Source: JANNPJ01 sp035474375 (GTDB lineage Bacteria > Actinomycetota > Actinomycetes > Actinomycetales > Kineosporiaceae). From it: a stretch of DNA of 5,797 nt. A model generated the notes under the pieces. It saw only the letters and a list, made by a program, of their open reading frames with translations, was not told the DNA's origin and searched no databases. Below are positions 1 to 5,749 of this stretch, piece by piece. Both the position numbers and the translations under genes were made by a program. Position 1 is the first letter of the stretch; the number at the start of each line of letters is the position of its first letter. The stretch spans positions 1 through 5,797 of the forward strand of contig DATINJ010000071.1 in assembly GCA_035474375.1 (NCBI GenBank), read 5' to 3'.

Positions 1-1194
1 TGGACCTGGGTGCCGGATATCGCCCAGGAGGTCGCGCTTTTCGAGAAGAAGTACCCGGCCATCAAGGTCAAGGTGGTCAACGCCGGCCAGGGCGCGCCGC
101 ACTACACGAAGCTGCGGACCGCGCTGACGGCCAACACCGGAACTCCGGACGTGGCGCAGGTCGAGTACCAGTACATCCCGACCTTCACGCTCACCGACAG
201 CCTGGTGGACCTGGCTCCGTACGGCGCCGCGGCGCTGAAGGACAAGTTCGTCGACTGGACCTGGGGGCAGGTCAGCGGCAGCAAGGGCCAGGTCTGGGCG
301 ATCCCGCAGGACACCGGCCCGATGGGAATGCTTTACCGGCAAGACATTTTCGACAAGTACGGGATCGCGCCGCCGAAGACCTGGGACGAGTTCGCCGAGG
401 CGTCACGCAAGCTGCACAAGGCCGACCCGAGCGTTTACATGACCAACCTCGCGGCGAACGAGGCCGCCGCCTATCACGGCCTGCTGTGGCAGGCCGGGGC
501 CAAGCCGTTCGCCACCACCAGCAAGAGCGACGTCACCATTGACGTTGCCGACGAAGCCTCCAAGAAGGTCGCCACGTACTGGGGCGGGTTGGCGAAAGAG
601 GGTGTCATCAGCACAGATCCGGACTTCACCGACGGCTGGTACGCCGGGCTAAACAAGGGTAAGTACGCCACCTGGATCACGGCGGCCTGGGGACCGGTGT
701 TCCTGTCCGGCTTGGCCAAGTCCACGTCGGGCAAGTGGCGGGCGGCCCCGCTGCCGCAGTGGGACGCCAGCGCGCCGGCGTCAGGTAACTGGGGCGGATC
801 GACCAGCGCGGTCATCAAGGGAACCAAGAACCCGATCGCAGCAGCACAATTCGCGCAGTTCCTGAACAGCGACCCGGAGAGCGCCAAACTGTTCGCCACC
901 AAGCAGTTCTTCTTCCCGGCGACGAAGGAACTGCTGGCCGACCCCAGCTACGTCGGCCTGGAGCCGGAGTTCTTCGGCGGCCAGAAGGTCAACCAGGTGT
1001 TCGCCGACATCAACAGCACCGTCAGCCCGACATTCGCGTGGCCGCCGTTCCTCGACAAGGTGACCGCGGACTGGATCGAGACCGTCGGCAAGTCCCTCGC
1101 CGACAAGACCGACACCGCAGCCTCGTTGGATCAGTTGCAGAGCCGGCTCACGACGTACGCCAAGGCTCAGGGCTTTACCGTCCAGACTCCGTGA
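1..1194 (+). CDS. Sugar ABC transporter substrate-binding protein, 5'-partial
   Basis: Extracellular solute-binding protein of family 1 (CUT1, MalE-like), which captures an oligosaccharide outside the membrane and delivers it to the two permeases that follow. The frame is open from base 1 (W-T-W-V-P-D) to TGA at 1192-1194, giving 397 visible residues. The GTG at 10 is an internal valine: the text before it already matches the first beta strand of the mature domain, so the signal peptide (in actinomycetes usually with a lipobox cysteine) and roughly the first 40-50 residues lie left of the window. Family marks, counted from base 1, are the helix and strand around FEKKYPAIKVKVV (about 15-27), GTPDVAQVE (about 48-56), PQDTGPMGMLY (102-112), GIAPPKTWDEF (about 121-131) and a GNWGGS ligand-loop segment in the second lobe. 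Substrate cannot be read from the sequence; the GH42 gene downstream suggests a galactose-containing oligosaccharide. Confidence 0.93.
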   Translation, partial: WTWVPDIAQEVALFEKKYPAIKVKVVNAGQGAPHYTKLRTALTANTGTPDVAQVEYQYIPTFTLTDSLVDLAPYGAAALKDKFVDWTWGQVSGSKGQVWAIPQDTGPMGMLYRQDIFDKYGIAPPKTWDEFAEASRKLHKADPSVYMTNLAANEAAAYHGLLWQAGAKPFATTSKSDVTIDVADEASKKVATYWGGLAKEGVISTDPDFTDGWYAGLNKGKYATWITAAWGPVFLSGLAKSTSGKWRAAPLPQWDASAPASGNWGGSTSAVIKGTKNPIAAAQFAQFLNSDPESAKLFATKQFFFPATKELLADPSYVGLEPEFFGGQKVNQVFADINSTVSPTFAWPPFLDKVTADWIETVGKSLADKTDTAASLDQLQSRLTTYAKAQGFTVQTP

Positions 1195-1199
1195 CGACC

Positions 1200-1244
1200 G
1201 CGGGTCCCGCGCTCACCTGAACGCGAGGTGGGCGCGGGACCCGC
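1200..1244 (+). promoter_or_regulatory. Strong intercistronic hairpin between binding-protein and permease genes
   Basis: The arms 1200-1218 and 1226-1244 pair over 19 positions (18 Watson-Crick plus one T1213/G1231 wobble) around a 7-nt loop, GAACGCG. The left arm begins 5 bases after the binding-protein stop and the right arm ends 36 bases before the permease ATG. No T-run follows, so it is a poor intrinsic terminator. In other CUT1 operons (malE-malF is the known case) a structure at this position stabilises the upstream mRNA, or partly stops transcription, so that binding protein outnumbers permease. The pairing is seen directly; that role is inferred. Confidence 0.8.
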
Positions 1245-1266
1245 CACCATGCCAACCTCCTTCCGC

Positions 1267-1274
1267 AGAAAGGA
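1267..1274 (+). promoter_or_regulatory. Ribosome binding site of the first permease
   Basis: AGAAAGGA ends 6 nt before ATG 1281. This supports ATG 1281 over the next in-frame ATG at residue 32, which would remove the N-terminal cytoplasmic tail and sit at the edge of the first membrane segment. Confidence 0.75.
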
Positions 1275-1280
1275 CCGACG

Positions 1281-2216
1281 ATGACTGCCACCACCGCGAC
1301 GCAGGCGCCACTTGGGGACGCCGAGTCGGTGCGACAGCGGAAGCGAGGGACGCGTCGCATCTCGCCGGGGCCGATGTTCGTGGCCCCATTCCTGGTGCTC
1401 TTCCTCCTGCTCTTCCTCGCCCCGCTCGGCTATGCCGCCTATATCAGCCTGTTTCAGCAGCGGCTGATCGGCGGCACGACCTTCGTCGGGCTGGACAACT
1501 ATCTGACGGCCGTCAAGGATCCGCTCGTCATCCACGGCGTCCTGCGGGTCGCCAGGTTCTTCGTGATCCAGGTTCCGATCATGCTGCTGCTCTCGCTGCT
1601 CTTCGCCCTCGCCCTCGACAGCGGCCTACTGCGGTTCGCCAAGTTCGTGCGGTTGGGTATCTTCGTCCCCTACGCCGTGCCGAGCGTGGTTGCCTCGCTG
1701 ATGTGGGGGTACCTCTACGGGCCGGACTACGGCCCGTTCGCCCAACTGGCCAGGGGTTTGGATCTGCCGACTCCGCCCTTCCTGAGTGAGGGCTGGATGC
1801 TCGGCAGCCTGGCAAACATCGTGAGCTGGGAATTCGTCGGCTACAACATGATCCTGCTGTTCGCCGCCCTGCGGGCGATTCCGCACGACCTCTACGAGGC
1901 GGCCGCGGTGGACGGAGCCGGCGCCTGGCGGATCGCCTGGAGCATCAAGATCCCCACGTTGCGGCCGGCGCTGATGCTCACCCTGGTGTTCTCCGTGATC
2001 GGCAGCTTCCAGCTCTTCAACGAGCCGCAACTGCTGAACCGGATCGCCCCGAACGTGATCGACAGCGCCTACACCCCGAACTATTACGCGTACACCCTGG
2101 CCTTCACCGGCCAGCAGGTCAACTACGCGGCGGCGGTCTCCTTCCTGCTCGGGTTGGTCATCGTGATCGTTTCCTATGCCGTCCTGCTCACCGCAAACCG
2201 CCGGAGCGCCCTGTGA
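1281..2216 (+). CDS. Sugar ABC transporter permease, MalF-type
   Basis: Integral membrane subunit of the CUT1 importer, 311 residues, a normal length for actinobacterial MalF-like permeases that lack the large periplasmic loop of E. coli MalF. A basic cytoplasmic tail (RQRKRGTRR, 18-26) precedes membrane segment 1 (about 33-57). FVGLDNY (68-74) is the typical post-segment-1 motif. Further hydrophobic segments lie at about 94-112, 123-146, 174-197, 228-247 and 280-303. The EAA loop that docks on the ATPase is clear at 206-225: E206-A-A, then D211-G-A-G, ending I224-P225, followed by LRP. The segment around SFQLFNEP is also typical of the family. It should pair with the next permease to form the heterodimeric channel. 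The gene lies 86 bp after the binding protein and overlaps the next gene by 4 nt, so translation of the two is probably coupled. Confidence 0.95.
   Translation: MTATTATQAPLGDAESVRQRKRGTRRISPGPMFVAPFLVLFLLLFLAPLGYAAYISLFQQRLIGGTTFVGLDNYLTAVKDPLVIHGVLRVARFFVIQVPIMLLLSLLFALALDSGLLRFAKFVRLGIFVPYAVPSVVASLMWGYLYGPDYGPFAQLARGLDLPTPPFLSEGWMLGSLANIVSWEFVGYNMILLFAALRAIPHDLYEAAAVDGAGAWRIAWSIKIPTLRPALMLTLVFSVIGSFQLFNEPQLLNRIAPNVIDSAYTPNYYAYTLAFTGQQVNYAAAVSFLLGLVIVIVSYAVLLTANRRSAL
2203..2206 (+). promoter_or_regulatory. Ribosome binding site of the second permease, inside the first
   Basis: GGAG lies 6 nt before the GTG start at 2213, within the last codons of the first permease. The start and stop overlap as GTGA (2213-2216). 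This sets the start at GTG 2213, not at the first in-frame ATG, which is residue 28, inside membrane segment 1. Confidence 0.7.
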
Positions 2217-3112
2217 CCGTCATCCCCTCGAAGGCGCCCGAGTCTCCGCGCCGAAAGCTGGACCAGCGACGCAGCACTCCGTTGACGATCGTGATGCTGG
2301 CGGTCCTGGCCTACTTCCTGCTGCCACTGTTCTGGTTGGCGATCGCTTCCACCAAGAACACCGGGGATCTGTTCAGCACCTTCGGGTTGTGGTTCTCCGA
2401 CGCACCGCAACTGCTGACGAACGTCAAGGACACTTTTGCCCGGGACGACGGGGTTTTCGCTCGCTGGCTGCTGAACACCGCGATCTATGCCGGGGTCAGC
2501 GCGCTCGGTGCCGCGATGCTGGCCGCCGCCGCTGGGTACGGATTCGCCAAGTTCAGGTTCCGCGGCTCCGGTGCCTGGTTCAACCTCGTGCTCGGCGCCA
2601 TCATGGTTCCGACCACGGCACTGGCGATCCCGACGTACCTGCTGTTCGCCAAGGTGGGTCTGGTCAACACTCCCTGGGCGGTGATCCTGCCCTCGCTGAT
2701 CAGCCCGTTCGGGTTGTATCTGATGCGGATCTACGCGCAGGACGCCGTCGACGACAGCCTGATCGAGGCGGCCCGCCTGGACGGCGCCGGTGAGTTGCGG
2801 ATCTTCACCACGATCGCCCTCCGGCTGCTGGCGCCCGGCCTGGTGACGGTCGTGCTCTTCACCCTGGTAGCCACCTGGAACAACTACTTCCTTCCGCTGA
2901 TCATGCTCAACGACCCCAACCTCTATCCGGTCACCGTCGGGCTCTCCTCCTGGGCGGCCCAGGCCCTGAACGGCGGGGCCGGTGCCAACAGCGACATGCT
3001 CGGCCTGGTGATGACCGGATCCTTGCTCTCGATCCTCCCGCTCATCGTGGCTTTCCTTATGTTGCAGCGGTACTGGCAGAGTGGCCTGGCCGCCGGCGGC
3101 GTCAAGCAGTGA
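2213..3112 (+). CDS. Sugar ABC transporter permease, MalG-type
   Basis: Second membrane subunit of the CUT1 importer, 299 residues from a GTG start. An N-terminal basic tail (RRKLDQRR, 13-20) precedes membrane segment 1 (about 24-46). An extracytoplasmic loop follows, then the characteristic run from LLNTAIYAG (86-94) to GYGFAKFRFRG (108-118), and a VPTTALAIPTY segment (132-142). The EAA loop starts at E185-A-A with D190-G-A-G. It runs to about 208 but reads IALRLLAP where the family usually has IxLPxxxP, a small deviation with the fold otherwise intact. ATWNNYFLPLIML and the final hydrophobic segment (about 260-285) are typical of MalG/AraQ-type proteins. The gene ends in TGA at 3110-3112, 60 bp before the GH42 gene. 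No ATPase gene follows, so the ATPase is probably a shared MsiK-like protein encoded elsewhere (known for actinomycetes, inferred here). Confidence 0.95.
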   Translation: MTVIPSKAPESPRRKLDQRRSTPLTIVMLAVLAYFLLPLFWLAIASTKNTGDLFSTFGLWFSDAPQLLTNVKDTFARDDGVFARWLLNTAIYAGVSALGAAMLAAAAGYGFAKFRFRGSGAWFNLVLGAIMVPTTALAIPTYLLFAKVGLVNTPWAVILPSLISPFGLYLMRIYAQDAVDDSLIEAARLDGAGELRIFTTIALRLLAPGLVTVVLFTLVATWNNYFLPLIMLNDPNLYPVTVGLSSWAAQALNGGAGANSDMLGLVMTGSLLSILPLIVAFLMLQRYWQSGLAAGGVKQ

Positions 3113-3159
3113 GACCCACCGGTCTGTAGCAACGGCGCACAGCCCTGACCTTCGTTCCT

Positions 3160-3165
3160 GAGGAG
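3160..3165 (+). promoter_or_regulatory. Ribosome binding site of the GH42 gene
   Basis: GAGGAG lies 7 nt before ATG 3173 and fixes this start. The 60-bp gap (3113-3172) shows no convincing promoter. The only other structure is a small 5-bp stem at 3112-3116/3121-3125 next to the permease stop, too weak to call a terminator, so the gene is probably read from the operon transcript. Confidence 0.8.
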
Positions 3166-3172
3166 CTTCCCC

Positions 3173-5314
3173 ATGGCCATCCCGCACGCCCGTGTCCTGT
3201 TCGGCGCCGCCTATTATCACGAGTATCAGGCCCCAGGACGGCTGAAGGATGATCTCGATCTGATGGCCGAGGCCCACTTCACGGTGATCCGGGTCGGTGA
3301 GTCGGTCTGGTCGACCTGGGAACCGGAGAACGGGCGGTTCGATCTCGACTGGCTGCAGCCGGTACTGGACGGCGCCCACGAGCGGGGGATCAGCGTCATC
3401 CTCGGGACGCCGACCTATGCCGTGCCACCGTGGTTGGCTCGGCTCTACCCGGAGATCACCGGGGAGCGGGCCACCGGCCAGCGGATCGGCTGGGGCGCCC
3501 GCCAGGAGGTCGATTTCACCCACCCCAGCTTCCGTTTCCACGCCGAGCGGGTGATCCGCAAGGTCATCGATCGCTATGCCAAGCACCCGGCGGTGATCGG
3601 GTTCCAGGTCGACAACGAGCCGGGAAACGAGCTCCTGCACAACCATGGCGTGTTCCAGCGCTTCGTCGACGACCTGCGCGCCCGGTACGGGGACGTCGAG
3701 ACCCTGAACCAGGAGTGGGGCCTGGTGTACTGGTCGCACCGGCTGTCCACCTGGGCCGACCTGTGGACGCCGGACGGCAATTTCCAGCCCCAGTACGACG
3801 TCGCCTGGCGGCGGTTCCAGGCCCAGCAGACCACCGAATTCATCAGCTGGCAGGCGGATATCGTCCGCGAGTACGCCCGGCCCGAGCAATGGGTCACCAC
3901 CTGCATCTCCTACACCCGGCCTGCGGTCGAGGACGACGAGCTGACCGACAACCTCGACATCGCCACCGGAAACCCGTACTACGACATGCAGGACGGCCTG
4001 GCGCTGCCCGACCCGACGCCGGACGAGCACGAGCAGGTCTGGAAGACCACCGGTACCTGGGCGCTGTACCAGACTGCCGATTGGATGTTCTCCTCGCGCC
4101 AGGAACCGTTCCTGGTCACCGAGACCAACGCCGGCTCGATCGGCTTCCCCTGGGACAACCGCCCGGCCTACGACGGGCAGTGGCGGCAGGCCGCCTGGGC
4201 GCTGGTCTCCCGCGGCGCGGCGATGATCGAGTACTGGCACTGGCAGAGCTTGCATTTCGGCGCCGAGACCTACTGGGGCGGCATCCTGCCGCACAGCGGC
4301 CGGCCTGGTCGCACCTACGCTGAACTCGCCCGCCTCGGGTCCGAGTTCGAGGCGGCCGGCGAGCTGGTCGCCGGGCTCGAACCGGACGCCGACATCACCC
4401 TGGTCTACTCGACCCCGAGCAAGTGGCTGATGCAGAAGTACCCGCCGCTGTCGACGCCCGACGGCGGCCCGGACGCCGCGTCGTACCACCGCATCCTGGA
4501 TCCCTTCTACCGTGGCGCCTTTGACGCCGGCCGCCAGGTCCGCATGGTCCACGCTCGGCAACTGCACGACCCCAGTGGCGAGCGGCCCGGTCTCACCCCG
4601 GAGGAGGCCGCGGCCCGGCATCGGGTACTCGTCGTCCCAGCCCTGTACCTGGCCCACGACAGCACCCTCGACTGGTTCGCCGCCTATGCCGAGGCGGGCG
4701 GCCACCTGGTGCTCGGCCCGCGCACCGGCTACGCCGACCAGGAGGCCCGGGCCCGGGCGGAACCGGCACCTGGACGCCTGGTCGAGGCCGCGGGCGTGCG
4801 CTACGAGGAGTTCAGCAACCTCGGGCCCGACCTCCCGCTGCGGGCCGTGCCCGAAGGTTCGCTCGGCGTGCCGGCGACGGCAACCGCGACCCACTGGGTG
4901 GACGGCCTCGTGGTCGTCGACGCCGACGTCCCGGCCGACGTCCTTGCCGAGTACGACCACCCGCACTTCGGTCGCTGGCCGGCGGTCACCACCCGGCGAC
5001 ACGGTGCGGGCCGAGTCACCTGTGTCGGCACCGTGCCGGGACGCGACTTCGCTCGCGCGCTGACCGAATGGCTGGCGCCCACGGCGACCAGCGGATGGCA
5101 GGACCTCCCGGCCTCCGTGACCGCCTCCACCGGAGCTTCGGCTGATGGCCGCCGGGTGCATGTGGTGCACAACTGGAGCTGGGAGCAGGCGTGCGTCCAG
5201 GCGCCGATCGCGCTGTCCGACGTCCTGGACGGCAGTTCCCTGCCCGCCGGTGCCGAGCTCACCCTCGGCGCCTGGGACGTCCGGGTCTTCGTCGCGCCGG
5301 GCTCCGACCGCTGA
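3173..5314 (+). CDS. GH42 beta-galactosidase, zinc-cluster-free type
   Basis: Cytoplasmic retaining beta-galactosidase of glycoside hydrolase family 42, 713 residues, near the usual 650-700. It has no signal peptide and begins with the family's first strand (FGAAYYHEY, 10-18). Domain A (about 1-400) is the TIM barrel, with VGESVWSTWEPENGRFDLDWL (41-61) as its signature. FQVDNEPG (144-151) carries the acid/base E149 with the preceding N148. LVTETNAG (314-321) carries the nucleophile E317. These match E141 and E312 of the Thermus A4 enzyme. Domain B (about 405-630) is the trimerisation domain, with RVLVVPALYLA and AEAGGHLVLGPRTGY. Domain C (about 655-710) is the C-terminal beta domain, with VHVVHNWSW. 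The four cysteines that bind zinc in classic GH42 enzymes are missing: the first site reads D114, and the cluster after the acid/base is NELLHNHG (152-159). The only cysteines are C244, C617 and C674. As last gene of the importer operon it probably cleaves imported beta-galactosides; exact linkage preference is unknown. Confidence 0.94.
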   Translation: MAIPHARVLFGAAYYHEYQAPGRLKDDLDLMAEAHFTVIRVGESVWSTWEPENGRFDLDWLQPVLDGAHERGISVILGTPTYAVPPWLARLYPEITGERATGQRIGWGARQEVDFTHPSFRFHAERVIRKVIDRYAKHPAVIGFQVDNEPGNELLHNHGVFQRFVDDLRARYGDVETLNQEWGLVYWSHRLSTWADLWTPDGNFQPQYDVAWRRFQAQQTTEFISWQADIVREYARPEQWVTTCISYTRPAVEDDELTDNLDIATGNPYYDMQDGLALPDPTPDEHEQVWKTTGTWALYQTADWMFSSRQEPFLVTETNAGSIGFPWDNRPAYDGQWRQAAWALVSRGAAMIEYWHWQSLHFGAETYWGGILPHSGRPGRTYAELARLGSEFEAAGELVAGLEPDADITLVYSTPSKWLMQKYPPLSTPDGGPDAASYHRILDPFYRGAFDAGRQVRMVHARQLHDPSGERPGLTPEEAAARHRVLVVPALYLAHDSTLDWFAAYAEAGGHLVLGPRTGYADQEARARAEPAPGRLVEAAGVRYEEFSNLGPDLPLRAVPEGSLGVPATATATHWVDGLVVVDADVPADVLAEYDHPHFGRWPAVTTRRHGAGRVTCVGTVPGRDFARALTEWLAPTATSGWQDLPASVTASTGASADGRRVHVVHNWSWEQACVQAPIALSDVLDGSSLPAGAELTLGAWDVRVFVAPGSDR

Positions 5315-5338
5315 CCTCAGGCCCGCCGCTCCAACCCC

Positions 5339-5405
5339 AAGATCGCCAGTTGTGCCCGGTTCCAGGCTGTTTCGCGGAACCTTTGCGGGCACAGCTGGCG
5401 ATCTT
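5339..5405. repeat. 67-bp palindromic repeat, copy A
   Basis: The arms 5339-5358 and 5386-5405 pair over 20 positions with a single T5350/G5394 wobble. The arm begins AAGATCGCCAG and the far arm ends CTGGCGATCTT. Inside, GGTTCC (5358-5363) can pair with GGAACC (5376-5381) around AGGCTGTTTCGC. Outside, CCAAC (5331-5335) can pair with GTTGG (5407-5411). It starts 24 bp after the GH42 stop, so in the transcript it would form a large 3' hairpin. No T-run follows, so a terminator role is possible but not shown. Of the two complete copies it is the better paired. Confidence 0.95.
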
Positions 5406-5414
5406 CGTTGGTAA

Positions 5415-5426
5415 CCCCAGCTGGGG
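5415..5426. repeat. 12-bp perfect palindrome in the first linker
   Basis: CCCCAGCTGGGG is a perfect palindrome 9 bp after copy A. The matching place after copy B reads CCCCGGCTGGGG, which keeps the outer C4/G4 pairs but not the central symmetry. It may be part of the extended hairpin structure or a binding site; no role can be assigned. Confidence 0.7.
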
Positions 5427-5435
5427 AGGTTCGGC

Positions 5436-5486
5436 GTCGGCCGAGAGCCGGGGTGGGCCGAGAGCCGGGGTGGGTCGAGGGCCCGG
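5436..5486 (+). repeat. 17-bp tandem repeat, three units
   Basis: The units start at 5436, 5453 and 5470, each 17 bp, with consensus GTGGGCCGAGAGCCGGG. The first has GTCGG in place of GTGGG, and the third is diverged (GTGGGTCGAGGGCCCGG). The array belongs to the same family as the six-unit array at 5615. Confidence 0.88.
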
Positions 5487-5488
5487 GG
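5467..5488 (+). other. Canonical G-quadruplex motif on the + strand
   Basis: Four G-runs (GGGG, GGG, GGG, GGGG, separated by loops T, TCGA and CCC, with one more G-run available in the array just upstream) satisfy the usual G3+N1-7 pattern. They lie in the second and third tandem units. The CCC loop could instead pair with neighbouring G-runs, so folding is uncertain. Confidence 0.55.
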
Positions 5489-5516
5489 AAGCGCCTTGGT
5501 TCGCTGCGGGAACGCA

Positions 5517-5583
5517 AAGATCGCCAGTCGTGCCCGGTTCCAGGCTGTTTCGCGGAACCTTTGCGGGCACAGCTGGCGATCTT
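5517..5583. repeat. 67-bp palindromic repeat, copy B
   Basis: It is identical to copy A at 66 of 67 positions; the one change is C5529 for T5351. That change puts a C opposite A in the stem, so the arms 5517-5536 and 5564-5583 pair with one wobble and one mismatch. The left flank differs from that of copies A and C (GGGAACGCA), yet AACG (5511-5514) can pair with CGTT (5584-5587) in the right flank. Confidence 0.95.
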
Positions 5584-5614
5584 CGTTGGTAGCCCCGGCT
5601 GGGGGAGGTTCGGC

Positions 5615-5720
5615 GTGGGCCGAGCGTCCGTCGTGGGCCGAGCGTCCGGCGTGGGCCGAGGCTCGGGGTGGGCCGAGCGTCCGTCGTGGGCCGAGAGTCG
5701 GGGTGGGCCGATGGCCTGGG
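5615..5720 (+). repeat. 17-18-bp tandem repeat, six units
   Basis: The units start at 5615, 5633, 5651, 5668, 5686 and 5703. Each opens with GTGGGCCGA. The tails vary between an 18-bp form (GCGTCCGTC or GCGTCCGGC) and a 17-bp form (GGCTCGGG, GAGTCGGG). The last unit runs into the conserved GGGGAAGCGCC block. Unit number differs from the three-unit array after copy A, which suggests expansion and contraction by slippage or unequal exchange. Confidence 0.9.
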
Positions 5721-5749
5721 GAAGCGCCTTGGTTCGCCGCTCCAACCCC

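Noticed and set aside
10..12. GTG as the start codon of the binding protein
   Set aside because: The frame is open to base 1, the preceding residues fit the family, and a start there would leave no signal peptide on an extracellular protein.
3112..3125. Small stem AGACC/GGTCT at the end of the second permease
   Set aside because: Only 5 bp, overlapping the stop codon, with no T-run; it is expected by chance in such GC-rich DNA.
2174..5392. 1072-codon open frame on the - strand across the second permease and GH42 gene
   Set aside because: It is antisense to two clearly recognisable genes. The translation is low-complexity, rich in G, R, V and D, and resembles no family, as expected opposite high-GC3 genes where stop codons are rare.
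5331..5583. Integron attC sites (long imperfect palindromes flanked by CCAAC and GTTGG)
   Set aside because: The flanks do not fit RYYYAAC and GTTRRRY in either complete copy. The core is conserved in sequence, not only in structure, and no gene cassettes lie between the copies.
5589..5592. GTAG tetranucleotide beside copy B, as in REP elements tied to RAYT transposases
   Set aside because: The matching position after copy A reads GTAA, and the tag is on the wrong side of the hairpin in a single copy only.
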